A stretch of 64,000 nucleotides of DNA from Trichoplax sp. H2 (GCA_003344405.1 NOWV01000177.1:98766-162765); one strand, 5' to 3'. Numbered from the stretch's first letter, positions 26,701-51,342 are shown. Numbers and translations: made by a program. The notes: generated by a model not told the origin, from the sequence alone.

Positions 26701-28101
26701 ATTGCAAATTTTAAATAGGCAATTGGATATAAATTAAATTTCCGCAAGTCGAGACCGAAATAATTATAAATCAGGATTATAATATGATAAGGTCTGTTAA
26801 TAACGATGGCTAATGCTCATGCTTTTAATTGACTTTTTATAATAATTATAATATTTACAAAAATAAAATATAAATTCTTCGTAATGTTTATAAATGTAGC
26901 TAATGCTCTATTCGGTAAATATTTTCTGCATAGGATATATCCAGGCAGAATATTCCAGTAACTATTCGTGTTGTTAGTGTTAAACACCAGCGGTAGGCAG
27001 AAAGAATTATTATGCTAATGCTCTAAGTTTTTGGCTCATTTGACGGTAAGAAATAAACTTTATTTGAAGGTATAGTTTATGTTTGATTTTCAATGTTGCC
27101 TTCCACGTCTAGAGAAGACCTGATGCAGTTGTCCTTTCTGAATATGCTTAAGTTTGCTTTCAAATTCTAATAGATATTTTGGAAATAGATTTTTCTCCGT
27201 AAATTTAGTTGCTGGCATTAATGTGGGCGATCTTGTACCTATACAAATATCGAAGCATTTATTAAAATCTGTTTCGCCTTTGGTGTTAGAAGATGAGATT
27301 ACTGGCTGTAGTCAGGCAGCAATAGCTGGAAACAGATAACTAATTTTAAATTTCAACGGGCTCTTGTTTTTGGGTAGTATTCGTAAGATTTAGAAATACT
27401 AGAGGGCTATTAGGCCATTAAAAATTTACCTGGAGAGTGATATCTTGAATTAGCAGTTCTAGTGCTTATTTTTAAATCAGGTAGTCTTATTTGTGGAATT
27501 TCTTCTAGTTCAGCAGAACAATCTAAAGACTAACAGTGAAAGAAACTATTTATAGTTCATAAGTGCATAATAATTGATGAAGAATTATACTAATTATGAG
27601 AGAATACTTTAACATTGGTATACACACATAATCGCCTAAGTGTACTTAATATATAGTTCTGAATGGAACATGTTTAACTTTAATCCTTAGCTAAAGTAAA
27701 AAACTCTAAGATTTCTTCTACTTTCATCTTTGAGTTCTGGCTACATGCAGCTTATCACTTGATAATCTAACTGAAGTTTGCACGTGATGTAAACATCGAT
27801 GTAATGTTCCTGTATTTCTGCACTTTAATATAAAACTATACTGCACATCAATTGAAACGGTAAAAAAATAGTTGATATCTTCAGAAATGATAGTCTTAAC
27901 TTTTCAAGAGTCAAATCGTATATTAAAGTCATTTTAATATTCCTCTATAAATATCTGAATTTTTACATCTAAATAAGAAATGTTACCGTAAAATAAATGA
28001 GCCAGCGCATTTAAATATATGAAATTTGAATAAAAATGAATATAAGAGCTTTGATAGCTGCAGACATATTAATGTTGGCCTATGAACACATAAATTTAGT
28101 G
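20742..28101. other. Intergenic region between AMT copy 2 and the WDR49-like gene
   Basis: A 7.4-kb stretch with one clear element, a solo LTR at 25463-26014. Open frames at 21310-21669, 24471-24704, 24716-25012 and 27154-27339 lack family motifs or supporting splice structure, and are as expected by chance in this much AT-rich DNA. The left end should hold the AMT copy 2 promoter, and the right end the 3' UTR of the WDR49-like gene. Confidence 0.45.
25463..26014 (-). mobile_element. Solo LTR, family A, copy 2, perfect 5-bp target duplication
   Basis: A 552-bp copy in the opposite orientation to copy 1. On the + strand it starts TGTGATATATACC and ends GTTACATTACA. The 5-mer CGGCT is present on both sides (25458-25462 and 26015-26019), a perfect target-site duplication. 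On the minus strand it keeps the TATA box (around 25617-25624) and AATAAA (25511-25516). A 62-codon + strand frame (25610-25798) recurs in all three copies but runs antisense to the LTR. Confidence 0.9.
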
Positions 28102-38772
<10,671 letters not shown>

Positions 38773-41700
38773 GTCAGGTTGGCTATAAGATAGAAGGAAC
38801 AATTCAAATTAATTATCATAAATGTGTAATAAATTCCAAATTTGTCAATTAAAACATTAGATCACATCGACATCAAAAACTTCATCGATAACGCAATTTA
38901 TTTAGTCGAGCTAGCCTACTATTTCAAGACTATTTCTTAATTTAAGCTAATGATGGATGAAAATTTCCATTTTTTAAATATTTATCAATATCAATATATC
39001 ATTACTTTTATCAGTAATAATATTTTATTCTCTCTACGTTAATTTGCTTGGCCCGCTATGATAAGACAGCGTCCTTCATACTGACAAAATGAATTTATAA
39101 AATTAATCATCAGAATTTATTATATGAGATCAAGGCTGAAAAATCAGGACAATTTTTTCTTTATAAACAATTTAGCTTTCATTATTAACAGTAAAGTTTT
39201 CATTTGATTCATTTTGGCTGTTTATATAGGGTCTGGAGCAACTCAAAGTATATAAACAAGATTAAGATAAGGTGCTACTTGAGTATTCATGACTTTACTT
39301 TAATGAACAATAGCTTTGAACCAGCCTGCCTTAAATAAAAGATGAGTCTTGTTCTTGAATCATTTTTTTCATAACGAATAAAGATCGAATAAATTCAGTC
39401 CTTAACATAAGGTCAATATTAAATAATAAAAGTCATGCATAGTCAATTAAGCACCAAGAATCATTAACAGAAACTAAGATCGTCTATTAATATTCAATCC
39501 ATTGATTTCATCTCGCCGGATATCGCATAATAACTGTTTAATTTATTTATCTTTAAGGCAAGGAATTTAATGAATTCACCTAGAGTGATTAAATGCCATT
39601 TCAACGGATACAAGAGCGTAAGAATGAAATTAGAATCAATTTTTAGCGTTCGTATTTTGGGTAAATGAGAGAAGATTTGCAGTAGAGCAGCATGCTGTAA
39701 TAAACTCTGAAGTAGTTGATTATTTTAATCGGAGAGGTATCATTGAGCCGATTAGAATCTGAACCATTTAATTGGAGGGCAGAAGGTGATATGAAAATGA
39801 GACATTGGTTCAAATTTTTTCAATAATTTCTTTATGTCTGGAAATTTTAGCAGACTGTCTTAAATCATCAAGTCCAGTGTCTGATTATGTTATATAAAAG
39901 ATGAATGTACAGTTTTAAAATTGTAGATTGATAATTGATGAGCTTTTGTATCTTCAACGATAGTATGATAGATCTAATCCTTAAATAGTTAGATGGTCCG
40001 CTTAAAAATATGTCTAAAAGATCGTAAACAGCGTCGATGATGGTTTTAAATGGCCTATTACTAACTTTAAATTCAATTCTTATATATATAAGAAGAGGAA
40101 ATTTCGATAAACTAATTGTAAATCACTTTGGATCTTCCGAATGGTAGATTGGATGATTAATTTAATTAATTTTTGCAACAATAAATATCATGAATTGATT
40201 AATAATTTTATAAAGTAAATTATATAAGCAGCATCTGTTAAATTAATTTGGCATTAGTCTTACGTTCCAGTATTGGATAAATAAGAGAACGATCTTAAAG
40301 TAGAAAAGTAGGTTCAATTTCGCATCTATATGGTTTAAACTTTGTCTGGGGTATATGATTCAGACAAGTCGATCTAAAGATTTAAATTTAAGTGATAGAA
40401 CGTAATACAAATTTAAAGACTTGAAATAGTTTTATTTCTTTGGAAATCGAAATTTGTTCTTCTAACTATCTAAAATTGGCATAATCCATAAAAGTTTCAG
40501 ATCATGAATCGAAATACAACGTATGCAATTAAAGTGTTTTGGATAGATGATATACCCCGAATCAAGGAATTATTTTATTTTTAATAACAAATTATAATAG
40601 GATAGCCATCAATTGTTTATGAGGCTTAAATTGTCTCATGCAAATGTATATAATTACAGATGGTAAATGAGATTTTCTAGAAATTCTGCTGTTTTTCATT
40701 TAAGCTAACAGTTCCTTCTAGTAATTAACAAGAGTTTTTAATTGCTAACAATTCAGTGAAACTCTTCTATTAAGGATACTCTTTCAGTTATGATAGCCCA
40801 AATATCGCTGGAACTATAGCCAAAATTTAAATCCATCACTCGACATGCTATAAACATCTTGTTTATAATCAATGCTCTCCCATATTACCAATTTCAACAA
40901 TAAATCAATCTCCTTATCAAAATTATGATCGACTATCATCCATAAAGTAAAATGATGGTCGAAATTAAGATTTTGTCAATGCCTCTTAGGCTGGCCAAAT
41001 TAGCTAAGTATATCTTTATTAATTTCTTCTATAAACATTAAGCTATAAGATGTTACTTCGAGTCGTATCAACTACTAAATCTATTTTAGATTAATGTGAA
41101 AGTCGTAGCAAGTAGTAAACTTTCAGTTTTAAGGTGAAATAAATTGCTACCGTTGGTTTCATAATTTACTTCTAGGGTTTGACAAAGTCAGTCAGTAATT
41201 TATACTATGGATAGATTCCTACGACTATACTCACATGAAAGATTTTGGTTATTAACTGATCATTTTTTAAATTTTAGAGTATTAAAATGATCTCTTTGGA
41301 ACCTGTCTTTAATTAATTATGCCAAAAACGCTATGCTTAGATGAGTCAATTTATTACTCAGACCTTGCCAGTTATAAATTAAATTAGAGTATAAACGGAG
41401 CGTTTAAATTTTTATCATTTTGAACAAGTACGAGTGCTAAAGAGTGATTGTTATGAGGTACGATAATTATTCGAAACTGATCTTCCAAACCAAGCCTGAT
41501 GTCGAATTATTACTAGCACGAGCAAATCGCTAATCTCTAGATCAAAATTAATTAAATTGTACTCAAGGGCAGAAGAATTATAAGAAGAAAATACTTTGTG
41601 ACGAGATTCTAATTTATTGCAGTATCCAATTTGTATGCTAACCACTAGTAATTCGAGACATCAAAAAATCATCTATATCAAGGATGAGTTCCATTTCTAA

Positions 41701-42848
41701 CTACAGTACACTAGCAGTAGGTCAGTTTTGTTATTGCTAATTTATTGGAGAAACGAGGTGAAAAGATAGTAATAACTTAGTTTATGGTTAGAATAAAATA
41801 TGAATTCTAATTCTTATTGGGTATTACAGAGTTTATGGCACAAGTTTGATAGAGTTCAACACTAATATGTGTACATATCAATTGGCTAATATTTAGATGT
41901 TAAGTGTACTACGTAATCATTCTATTCTATGCTTGCCTTCCCTACGTAATCACGTTTCATCATCGTTTTCTGTTCTGGAATGACCTACATGTGATTAATG
42001 CTGAACTTGATATGCTATTCAATTAACTCATTTCGATCAATTCAATTGATAAAAAATTTGTCCAAAGCTCGCCCACACGACTTGTAATTCGTTAAGAGTA
42101 TACTGAATCTATGGATTAAGATCTTCAAAAGCAATTGCTTTTGAAATAGATATGCCCATAAGCTAGCGCAATGGGCTGTCTAATGCAATTTTCTTATTCA
42201 CTTTATATCGTCGTAATGGCGATCTTGGACAAATTTATCTATATGTGATTAAACGTTTTCGTTATCGCTGCGACTATTACAGTAAAATTTAGCTGTAGGA
42301 TTTAGAGTATTAAATTTCAAATTTTAAAATCTGTTATCGTCCATTTTCTAACCTCTAAAACTAAAGTTAAACCATAAATATTTGTCATAGATATCTTATA
42401 AGAAATAGGACAGAGTGGATAGTTATCTTGACTCCACACAGAGAGTCATTTTTATCGTGTTGGTATAGATAAACTCGGATCTTAGTGCCAATAATTCAAC
42501 GATATCGATACCCATTTATCAACTCCAAGTCTTGTGATCAATTGCATTATCAAAAAGATCTAGGTAGCTACAGCAAAAACGTTAAATTCTTTGCTCTTAC
42601 TACCGGAATATTGATTATAAGATTTAGATAGACTGATCATCAGTGCACGATTAATACGCCTTTTTAGATTATGTTAAGTCTTGCCTATCGCTAAATAGGA
42701 TAGGGAAGTATTCATAACGGATTAAGGAATGGTAAAGCAGATCTTATATCAGTAATAATAGCTGTAAACTATTACTCTAACACGTTATTGATGAATAGCA
42801 CACCAGCCTTGAAAGGTGATGCATGATATTATTTATGATCAATCTTAC

Positions 42849-42961
42849 TTTGAATCATTTCCATTCTTCATTATGACTTCTCTTTTATAAGATTTACTCC
42901 TGATACTTTCGCCTTGTTTATTTTGTTGAGTAACAGCAATAGCTTCGGTAACCTTAGCCAT
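42849..42961 (-). CDS. Possible orphan first exon (low confidence)
   Basis: ATG at 42961 in a favourable context (accATGGct). It opens a frame of 37 codons plus 2 nt, beginning MAKVTEAIAVTQQNKQGES, then a canonical donor (gtaaga). The segment is less AT-rich than its surroundings. One phase-compatible acceptor at about 41985 would end the protein within eight codons; no other partner exon was found between 38.8 and 42.8 kb. It could be a short-protein gene, a noncoding transcript or chance. No family recognised. Confidence 0.25.
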
Positions 42962-43529
42962 GGTAGTGGCCACAATTTCGATCCGTTAGTAATAAGATTT
43001 CATATATATTACAATAATTTTGATAGTTGTGGAGTTGAAAGCCGTCTAAAGTAATGCCAGTTGAAATTGTTTGTAATCGGTAGCAATATTCATATGAAGA
43101 CTGTTTATCGTAAATTAATTTGCTCTAGCTTAGAAGTATCATCAAACTCCACTGGACGACATGAGTCAGTGTTAACCATGGCAACAAGATAATCAATCCT
43201 ATTATTAATAATTTTAGATAACGATCAAATCATTATAGGGCAATGCAGCGGCGTAATGAAGTTATCCAAAACATATTATCTATTCATCAATACTGTTATT
43301 ATGACGTCATCTATTCATCTAATCTGATTTAATTGTATTTATCTAAATGTTCATAATAATAGAATAGAAGAATAACTATTTTTGTTTGATAGGCTTAATT
43401 GGTTCGATTGAACCAATGAGCTAATATTTTACTTGAACTCTTAATTGAATAATAAATCGAATTCAGAAGATTAAAGTTTGGATCATCATATAATATTTAT
43501 TAATTGTAAAATTCTCAAAATTTGAAGCA

Positions 43530-43945
43530 AATTAAAACCTTATTCGATCTTCTTACAAAATATTGTACACACAGCTCTACAGTAGCCCAGCAGAACTATT
43601 GGGAAGACTTGTAGGCATAACTGATAAATAGTCTAAAGCTCACTTCGTCTTAAATACTTTTCGTAGCGTTTGTAGCTACAATTCTTTATCAGTATTTTAC
43701 CTTATTTTACAATTATTCTGATTATTATTAGTAATAACATTTTATAGCGATCATCTATAGTTCTAGATGGTAAAAATTACGGCATTGAATTAGACACGAA
43801 TACCGAATAAAGTGCGATGAGCTAAGCATATCCTTATATATGAATAGAATATTTATTTTTACTTCTAGCATCAATAGTGACCCTACATCGTACTGCAAAT
43901 GCACATTTATATTCTAACATAGAATCTTCAATAGCAGTATATGAA
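43530..43945 (-). mobile_element. Decayed family A LTR fragment
   Basis: Blocks match the family A LTRs in the same order: cttattcgatcttcttac, acacacagctctac, gtagcgtttgtagctacaat, ttaccttattttaca and ctaacatagaatct, with many substitutions and small indels. Termini and a target duplication cannot be found, so this is an old copy. Confidence 0.6.
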
Positions 43946-45112
43946 TGATTATGAGCTGCTAATTACGCCTTATCATAAGTATGAAAAATTTCATTATCAT
44001 GCATCATACCAAACAAGGCTAATAATCTAAAATCCAACACTAATTTATGTTCCACATCATCAAAATCATAAGTCTGTCCCAATCTTTTGCCTGTGAAATT
44101 TGGTTTGGGCTATATTATGACGGTATAGCATTTATAACAAAATTTTAAAATGGGTTATCGTAAAATATTATAGAGTAATTGATCAATTTTTAGAATAGTG
44201 CTCTATTTAAATCAAGAGAATAATATAAAATTATGATTGCAATAGAATTTTCTACGATACTCATACTCATGTATTGTATTAATGTTTAGCCTTAAGGGGA
44301 AGGCTTTGGCGTAGTAGTGGCTGATATACTAAAGTTATAAAACGGTTCTCCAGTAATGCCTTGTGGTATACTGGTACCGTGTTATATTGGTAGTCCAATT
44401 TTGGTTTTACAGCTGAGAGAAATGATATAGAAATTATTAAAGCAAACAATTCTTTAACACCGAAGCAAGATTGAATTACTAATATCAGTCTTATTAGAAA
44501 TACTGGGGCTGCTATCAGAGTTAAATAAACTAATGTAAAAATTGCTATCGCTATGGAATCTTCTAGCTTCTCCGCTAGATTGACATGATTTCACCAATAT
44601 TATACATTCAGCCATAAATTATCGTTGCTAGTATTTCTATCCTGAAGGTTCCAAGAATAAACAAAATTGGTTACCATAATAGTATGTATTAACTCTACTG
44701 CTAAATTGAAGTGACCTTAGCCTTATTATATGTTCTAGAGTATTGATTCTGTAATAATGAAGTCCTGAAATATCAAACGAATAATTCAAAATTACATTTT
44801 TCCTTATAAATAAATATAGTAGGCTTTATTAACTTATGGATGGATAAGATTCGTATTAGTAATATTATTTAATTGTATAGTAGCTTTCATTCCGATGACA
44901 GTAAAATTAATCAATCTACTCGTTGATTTACATTAACAGATTACATTCTAATTGGCTGATAATTTGATAAAGTTAGTAAAGAAATGGATCAAATAGACTA
45001 CAAATTATTTAACTTTAATTGATGGAGATTGTGAGGGTTCAAAATTTTAGGATAGATTTAGAGGTATTTCTGACTCATTTATAAGAGCATAGATATTCTT
45101 TAAATGATTAAT

Positions 45113-45136
45113 GGGTTAGGGTTAGGGTTTGGGTTA
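45113..45136 (+). repeat. Short telomere-like motif (TTAGGG)n
   Basis: gggttagggttaggg followed by tttgggtta. Two perfect and two imperfect TTAGGG units, the animal telomere repeat, lie inside a chromosome segment away from any end. Most likely an interstitial telomeric sequence left by break repair. Confidence 0.7.
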
Positions 45137-48100
45137 TACTGACAACTTCGATAAGATTGCAGTCTAATTAAATGATGATTTAGTACGTTTTAAACAAACA
45201 TCAGAATGTATGCCATGCATACGTCATTGTATGGCCTACAATTCCTGATTATATTTACCACTGCATGACGACTAACTTGGTTGGGCAATAATATTAAAAT
45301 TAATATTAAAAATTAATATTTTGCCAATAATTAATGCAAAATTTACGATAGATAATTTATGATGAAATTACGTAGTAAAATTAGTCAATATCAAAATTTA
45401 AGAGCTTCCTGAGCAGTCTTCTATTTTAAGTCATTACAAAATAAAGGTTAATTTTTACTGGAGAGTCAATTCAATCTCCCTGAAAGTCTCTTCTTAAGCC
45501 ATTATTCCAACAAATTTCTGATATTTTTAATGCAATTATAATCTGTTTCAAAATCGGCTATTGTACAGTATTGCGCTGGTAATTTTCCAAATTAGAATTA
45601 TTTATGAAAATATTCAATTGCAGCATTCAAGAGTAAGAGTAGGTTCGACAATAACTTAATATGTGTAAAAGTTGCTGATTGCTGCAAAAGATACAAAGCT
45701 TCTCTAAAAATTGATAGATATTATTCATGAGTTTATGAATTCGGTAACTCGTAGAAATATTATTATAATAGTGCAAATTTTTGAAACGTCATAAATTAAA
45801 TAATATTTCTTTCCAAAATATATTTATTAGATTCAATAATGTCGTATATAAAAAGGAGGAACACTGATAAAGTAAAGCGGAATATCCGTACAGAAACCAG
45901 ATAGTAGTAAATATTGAAACTATTATAATTGCTTTCTGCCGTTATTTTAAGTCATTAACTAGCACGACCGTGGAAGATTTATACTTCAAATTGTTGAAAT
46001 ATTTTCTTTTTTGTGATATTCTTGCCAATGTAATTAAATTATTTACCTCGTAAGTAATTTATGACTATTTTATTTACCTATTAATCCTTTCCAGCTTCAT
46101 AATATTATTGTTTATTTTCGTTTAAGGCGCTATATACTGAAAGTAGTACATTAACCAATATGAATTAGCGACAATAGAGTAAATTTGAGACCTTTAAGGA
46201 ACTAACGTATAATAGAATAACTTAAATTCTAGATTAAATATTAATCATTCCCTACGCTATATAATGTATTCATGTCAGCATATGCATGCTTAAACTAAAC
46301 TATAAAGTTGTTGGTGGTATTTGCTTTCCCAGGAAATTATGGTCGTAATGAACAGCTTGTCATTCAAATTATTTATTTAGAAGCGGTTTTACATAAAATA
46401 GCAGGTGCATGTATATCTTACTTCGTTGGTTATTAAACTATGTTAGGCTGGAGTTATACTTACGAAGGTATATAGTGAAATTGCAGTAAATTATCCAATG
46501 TGATTTTTCAAATTAGATTTCATTTAATTTAAGAATGATATATATGTACTTGAGTTTTATAATAATGAGTCTTAAATTTTAATTGGAATAGTGCTTTTTG
46601 TTCTGTTTTCAATTTCGGAGATATTTATAAATCAGAATTCATATTAAAAACTTTGATGAAAATTGTGTTATATTAGATTGAATATAACAGAATTTGCATA
46701 TTTATTACTCTCATCTATTTTGTGACAATTAAGTCTTTCTCACCTCAAACAGCAAGATGCTTTTCGACGATTATATGGAATGATACTCATAAGTCTAGAA
46801 CCGTATTAGTTTAAATGCTATGAATTTAGATCTATTTTTGACCATAGATTAATATTAATTGAATTTTCTTACTTACAGTATCTATTTTGCTGTTTGATCC
46901 TCAAGCACATAAAATTTCATATTGCTTTACAATTGTTTTTTAAGTTTCTATGGAGGATTTATAAAACCTTTTATCAGTGATGTAATATTCTGTAAAGAAA
47001 GTAACTCTTAAATAGGCGTCTAAGCCCAAAGTTTCAATTCTGAGGAGTTGTGATGGAATTTTTAATGTTTTCTAATTATTATCCTTTAGTTTAATAACAT
47101 TCAATTATTATGCACAAGCATCCATGTTAGTTTTCAAAAGATTATTATTTTTGGAGCATGCATGGTACTTTGATTTTCTACTTAGTTGGTCAGTTACCGC
47201 AATATAACTCTCGTTCAAAACACCATTCTAGGTATTGAAAAATATATTAATTACTTCTCTAATTCAAGTTTCTACATAATTTTTCAAGAAATTTGATCAC
47301 TGAGAATTTTAATTCTATAGTAATGCGTAGATTAAAATGAATCTTTCCTAGTGCTGACTATACGTACGTCGTGTACATTAAAAATTAGTGGATCTACTAC
47401 TGATATGTTTTGATGCCTAAATTTAAAGAAAGCAAAACTCTTAAATAGTATTAATCATTAGACTTTGTTTAGCAATATAACAAATTGCATTCAAGATATG
47501 AATTTTCTAGGAAAAATAATAAAAAGGAATGTTTTCATCATTTATTGGTAAACAGGCTATCATTCGGTGACTCTACTGCTATAATTTAGAACTCGATTTA
47601 GCCTTCAGCCTATAACATCTTTACAGCATTATTACTATCGTTGATTGGATCAGAAAATCATTCAGATATGCATACTTACGCAGCATCTCTATTCAAGTGA
47701 ATTTCAAGAGAAAGGTGTGAAAATGACGTGATGTTGACATAAAATCCTGTGGTATTTAGAAAACTTTGTCAATTTTGTAAATAATCAAGATTTGCAAGGT
47801 CAGTTCAAGTTTAGCATGTTTGCTGCATGGGAAAATTTAAAAAATCATCCTATTCAGTGTGGTTATGATGTTGTGATCATATTGACATGAATTTGTTTCA
47901 AAGTGTTTACAGAATTCTAAATCATGCGTTGTTGATAACGAGTATTATTCAAATGATGAAGTAATCAATTTACAGTGGTTACATGAGTATGTATATATAA
48001 GAGCATCCATTCATGAAATTGAATGTTGACAAATAAGTTCACGACAACAAATTTAGCCCGTAAAATATTATATAAAGGCAGTAATACATCGATGATTTAG

Positions 48101-48171
48101 AATAAGAACGAAGTGTTTATATAATTGTTGAGATTCTGATTTTTATTGATATACACTGACTGAAGCAGAAA

Positions 48172-49864
48172 ATGAACTGGATCGTTCTATTCCTAGTTGC
48201 CATCCTTTCCGCTAGTGATGGAGCTATACAGCCGACACATTTCCAGCATCATAATTATAATCAGCTAACATCATTTATGAAACAGCAAGCAGCACGTTGC
48301 CCTTCCATTATGCGTTTATATGATATCGGTAAATCTCTTCAAGGTAGAACACTGTGGGTTATGGAAATTTCCGATCATCCGGGCAATCATGAAGCTGGAG
48401 AACCAGAAATGAAGTATGTCGGTAATATGCATGGCAACGAAGTCACCGGTCGCGAAATTCTATTACTATTGATAGAATACTTTTGTAGCAATTATAACAT
48501 CGATTCTCGTGTTACACGGCTAATCAATTCGGTTCGAATGCATATAATGCCGACCATGAATCCTGATGGATGGGAAAAAGCAGTAGAAGGCGATTGGTCT
48601 GGTACTACAGGCCGTTATAATTCACGTGGGGTAGATTTAAATCGTGATTTTCCTACACTACATGATATAGTTATTCGTCAAGGTCGCTACTATTTTGATT
48701 ATAAAGCAAGACAGCAGGAAACAACCTTAGTTATGAATTGGATGAATGCATATCCATTTGTTTTATCAGCAAATTTCCATGGTGGTGCATTGGTAGCTAG
48801 CTATCCCTTAGATGACACGTTGTCTGGCCAAAGTGTCTATAGTACAACCCCTGATGATGATGTTTTTCGATCATTAGCTAAAACTTACTCCTATGCTCAT
48901 CCTACTATGTGGAAAGGGCAAAGTTGTTCTCGTAATTCTCGTAGTCACCAGAATAAAAGTTTCTCTAACGGAATTACCAATGGAGCTGCATGGTATGCCA
49001 TATCCGGTAAGATAGATTGCTTCAACAGAATTCATAAAATGGATCTGCATCGCATAATCAATTTTAATATCATGTATTAATTAATGCTTAAAAAATTACT
49101 TTCTTACTTACTATCATCTGTCTAGGTGGTATGCAAGATGTAAATTATTTAACTACCAATTGCTTTGAAATTACCATCGAAACGGGTTGTCAAAAGTATC
49201 CTTATGGAACAAGTCTACAAAAAGAATGGTTGAATCATAAAAATGCCTTATTAAAGTATATCGAGCAAATACATCGTGGCATCAAAGGTTTCATACTTAA
49301 TTCAAGTAATCAAGGAATTTATGGAGCTTCTCTCGTAATCCAGGTTAGTTAAGATAATCTGTATCCAAGTTTGAACTAGAGAGAAATTCGATAGCGCATA
49401 ACTTTAATTTCCAAATATTGCGCATAAAGTGGTACAGTAATCCTCCTAACTCATTAAAATTGTTAAACTGATAAATTATTTAAATATTGAAAAATGTCGT
49501 GCACTTTTCTTGTCTTACATAAAAATCCTATGCACTAGCTTTAATTTATAAATTATACCAAGAAATAAGAATAAAATTTCAAATATTTCATGCCTGTATA
49601 AGATGCTTTATAGAATTAGGAAAATTTAATTCGGAGTCATCTTAGGCTCATTTTTCTATTTCTTGTGTCTAATAGGGTAGAAATAAAATCATTTATGCTA
49701 CAGAGTATGGTGACTATTGGAGACTATTGCTTCCAGGAACATATAAGGCTACAGTATCCTATCCTGGTTATATTAGTGTCACTAAAACGGTGACAGTTAC
49801 CTCCGGAGCTACCAAGCAAGTTAATTTTACTCTCTCTCGTCAAGTTTACCCTACAGGTCAATAA
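48172..49864 (+). CDS. Secreted M14 metallocarboxypeptidase, N/E (regulatory) subfamily
   Basis: Three exons: 48172-49006, 49126-49343 and 49676-49864; 413 residues. An N-terminal signal peptide (residues 1 to about 18) has the hydrophobic run WIVLFLVAILS. The catalytic domain carries the zinc set H87 and E90 (NMHGNE) and H203 (SANFHGG), the substrate-binding pair N157/R158 (VDLNRDFP), NPDG, and the block GGMQDVNY...NCFE with catalytic E293. The last 90 or so residues form the transthyretin-like beta domain typical of the subfamily (carboxypeptidases E, N, M, D). It removes basic C-terminal residues from peptides or proteins, in the secretory pathway or outside the cell. There is no clear membrane anchor: the protein ends RQVYPTGQ soon after the TTL domain. 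One catalytic domain only, so nearer CPN1/CPE/CPM than CPD. All key residues are present, so it should be active. Confidence 0.95.
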
Positions 49865-49904
49865 TTTTAGCATCTAGTGAGTAATCCTATCGAAAATATT
49901 AAGA

Positions 49905-49910
49905 AATAAA
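49905..49910 (+). terminator. AATAAA polyadenylation signal of the carboxypeptidase gene
   Basis: AATAAA 41 nt after the stop codon at 49862-49864, in the right place for a short 3' UTR. Confidence 0.6.
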
Positions 49911-50118
49911 TGTACTAGATATTATGATCCACGCATTTGTAGTTTGATTTATTCGCCGGAAATTAAATATTGCTAATAAGTATTCTATAACCGTATAGTT
50001 CCAATATAGTAGATGTAATTACCTCATCTGCTAGAGAATTTGAGAAAATTTTAGATGAGATTTAAGATAAAAGGGGCTTTCGAACCACTTAGAACTATAT
50101 AATGATAGAGCAATGCTA

Positions 50119-51342
50119 GCAGATATCGCACGTTTTGATTAATAAATGAATTGCAAGAGTCTAATTTACTCTAATTCACAAAAGAAGCTTCTAAATTTTT
50201 CGCGGATGTCTTTTGATTCATAGTTGTCATATTCTTGCTTAATAAATGTAATGATTAACTTTAAATTATTCGATGGCCGTTTCATTTCTGAAGAAATTAT
50301 TATAAGTGCTTAAGCCTTATATGTAAGACAAAAAATTTTTGTTTAATTTACTGTAACTACGCTTACTTTACAGTAAGCATCTGTAGAGAACAGATTAAGA
50401 TAATTCTATCTGAATTCAATAATATATGAGCTAAGATTTATCTATTTTTAATCTGCTTTAGCTATTCGCATTTCTTTATTTTGATAGTGGTCTAGTTTAC
50501 CCGGGGTTTGCAGTATCTCAACGATACGGTCTTCTGTACGAATAACTAAGTTAACAGATAATACTTATGGTGCTTATTGCAGTTAAAGAACATATTGCTC
50601 TCATTTAGATTAGTCTTGTCGACTAAAGCAAGTTTTATGATATGTTAAAAACGTAGCATGTGATAATTAAATGACAATGACTANNNNNNNNNNNNNNNNN
50701 NNNGCAGATATCGCACGTTTTGATTAATAAATGAATTTCAAGAGTCAAATTTACTCTAATTCACAAAAGAAGCTTCTAAATTTTTCGCAGATGTCTTTTG
50801 ATTCATAGTTGTCATATTCTTGCTTAATAAATGTAATGATTAATATTAAATTTTTCGATGGCCGTTTCATTTCTGAAGAAATTATTATAAGTGCTTAAGC
50901 CTTAGCGCAATAAATTTTGGAGTCATTAAATTGGGTATTTAAGTTCTATACACTGTTATCGTTCGCTTTACGGCCTCCATATGTAAGACAAAAATTTTTG
51001 TTTAATTTACTGTAACTACGGTTACTTTACAGTAAGCATCTGTAGAGAACAGATTAAGATAATTCTATCTGAATTCAATAATATATGAGCTAAGATTTAT
51101 CTATTTTTAATCTGCTTTAGCTATTCGCATTTCTTTATTTTGATAGTGGTCTAGTTTACCCCGGGTTTGCAGTATCTCAACGATGCGATCTTCTGTACGA
51201 ATGACTAAGTTAACAGATAATACTTATGGTGCTTATTGCAGTTAAAGAACATATTGCTCTCATTTAGATTAGTCTTGTCGACTAAAGCAAGTTTTATGAT
51301 ATGTTAAAAACGTAGCATGTGATAATTAAATGACAATGACTA
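50119..51342. repeat. Near-identical direct duplication on both sides of an N gap
   Basis: 50119-50683 (565 bp) and 50704-51342 (639 bp) are almost identical, starting gcagatatcgcacg and ending gacaatgacta. The right copy has about 74 extra bases after agcctta; otherwise only scattered substitutions differ. The 20 N at 50684-50703 sit exactly between them. Confidence 0.95.
50684..50703. other. Assembly gap (20 N)
   Basis: A run of exactly 20 N. The true distance is unknown; the flanking duplication suggests the two contig ends overlap. Confidence 0.99.

Larger units (their letters stand above)
38773..48171. other. 9.4-kb gene-poor region
   Basis: No gene with a convincing splice structure was found. 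Contents: a possible orphan first exon (42849-42961, minus), a decayed family A LTR (about 43530-43945), and a telomere-like motif (45113-45136). The ORF frames at 38417-38628 and 41451-41645 are chance frames or fall in the tandem array. The right end should hold the promoter of the carboxypeptidase gene. Confidence 0.45.

Noticed and set aside
27154-27339. 61-codon frame in a slightly less AT-rich patch
   Set aside because: No family motif, and no splice sites linking it to neighbours.
43012-43180. Stop-free minus-strand stretch of about 56 codons upstream of the orphan exon
   Set aside because: No ATG or clear acceptor and donor pair in phase, and it ends at a stop overlapping the orphan exon in another frame; consistent with chance.
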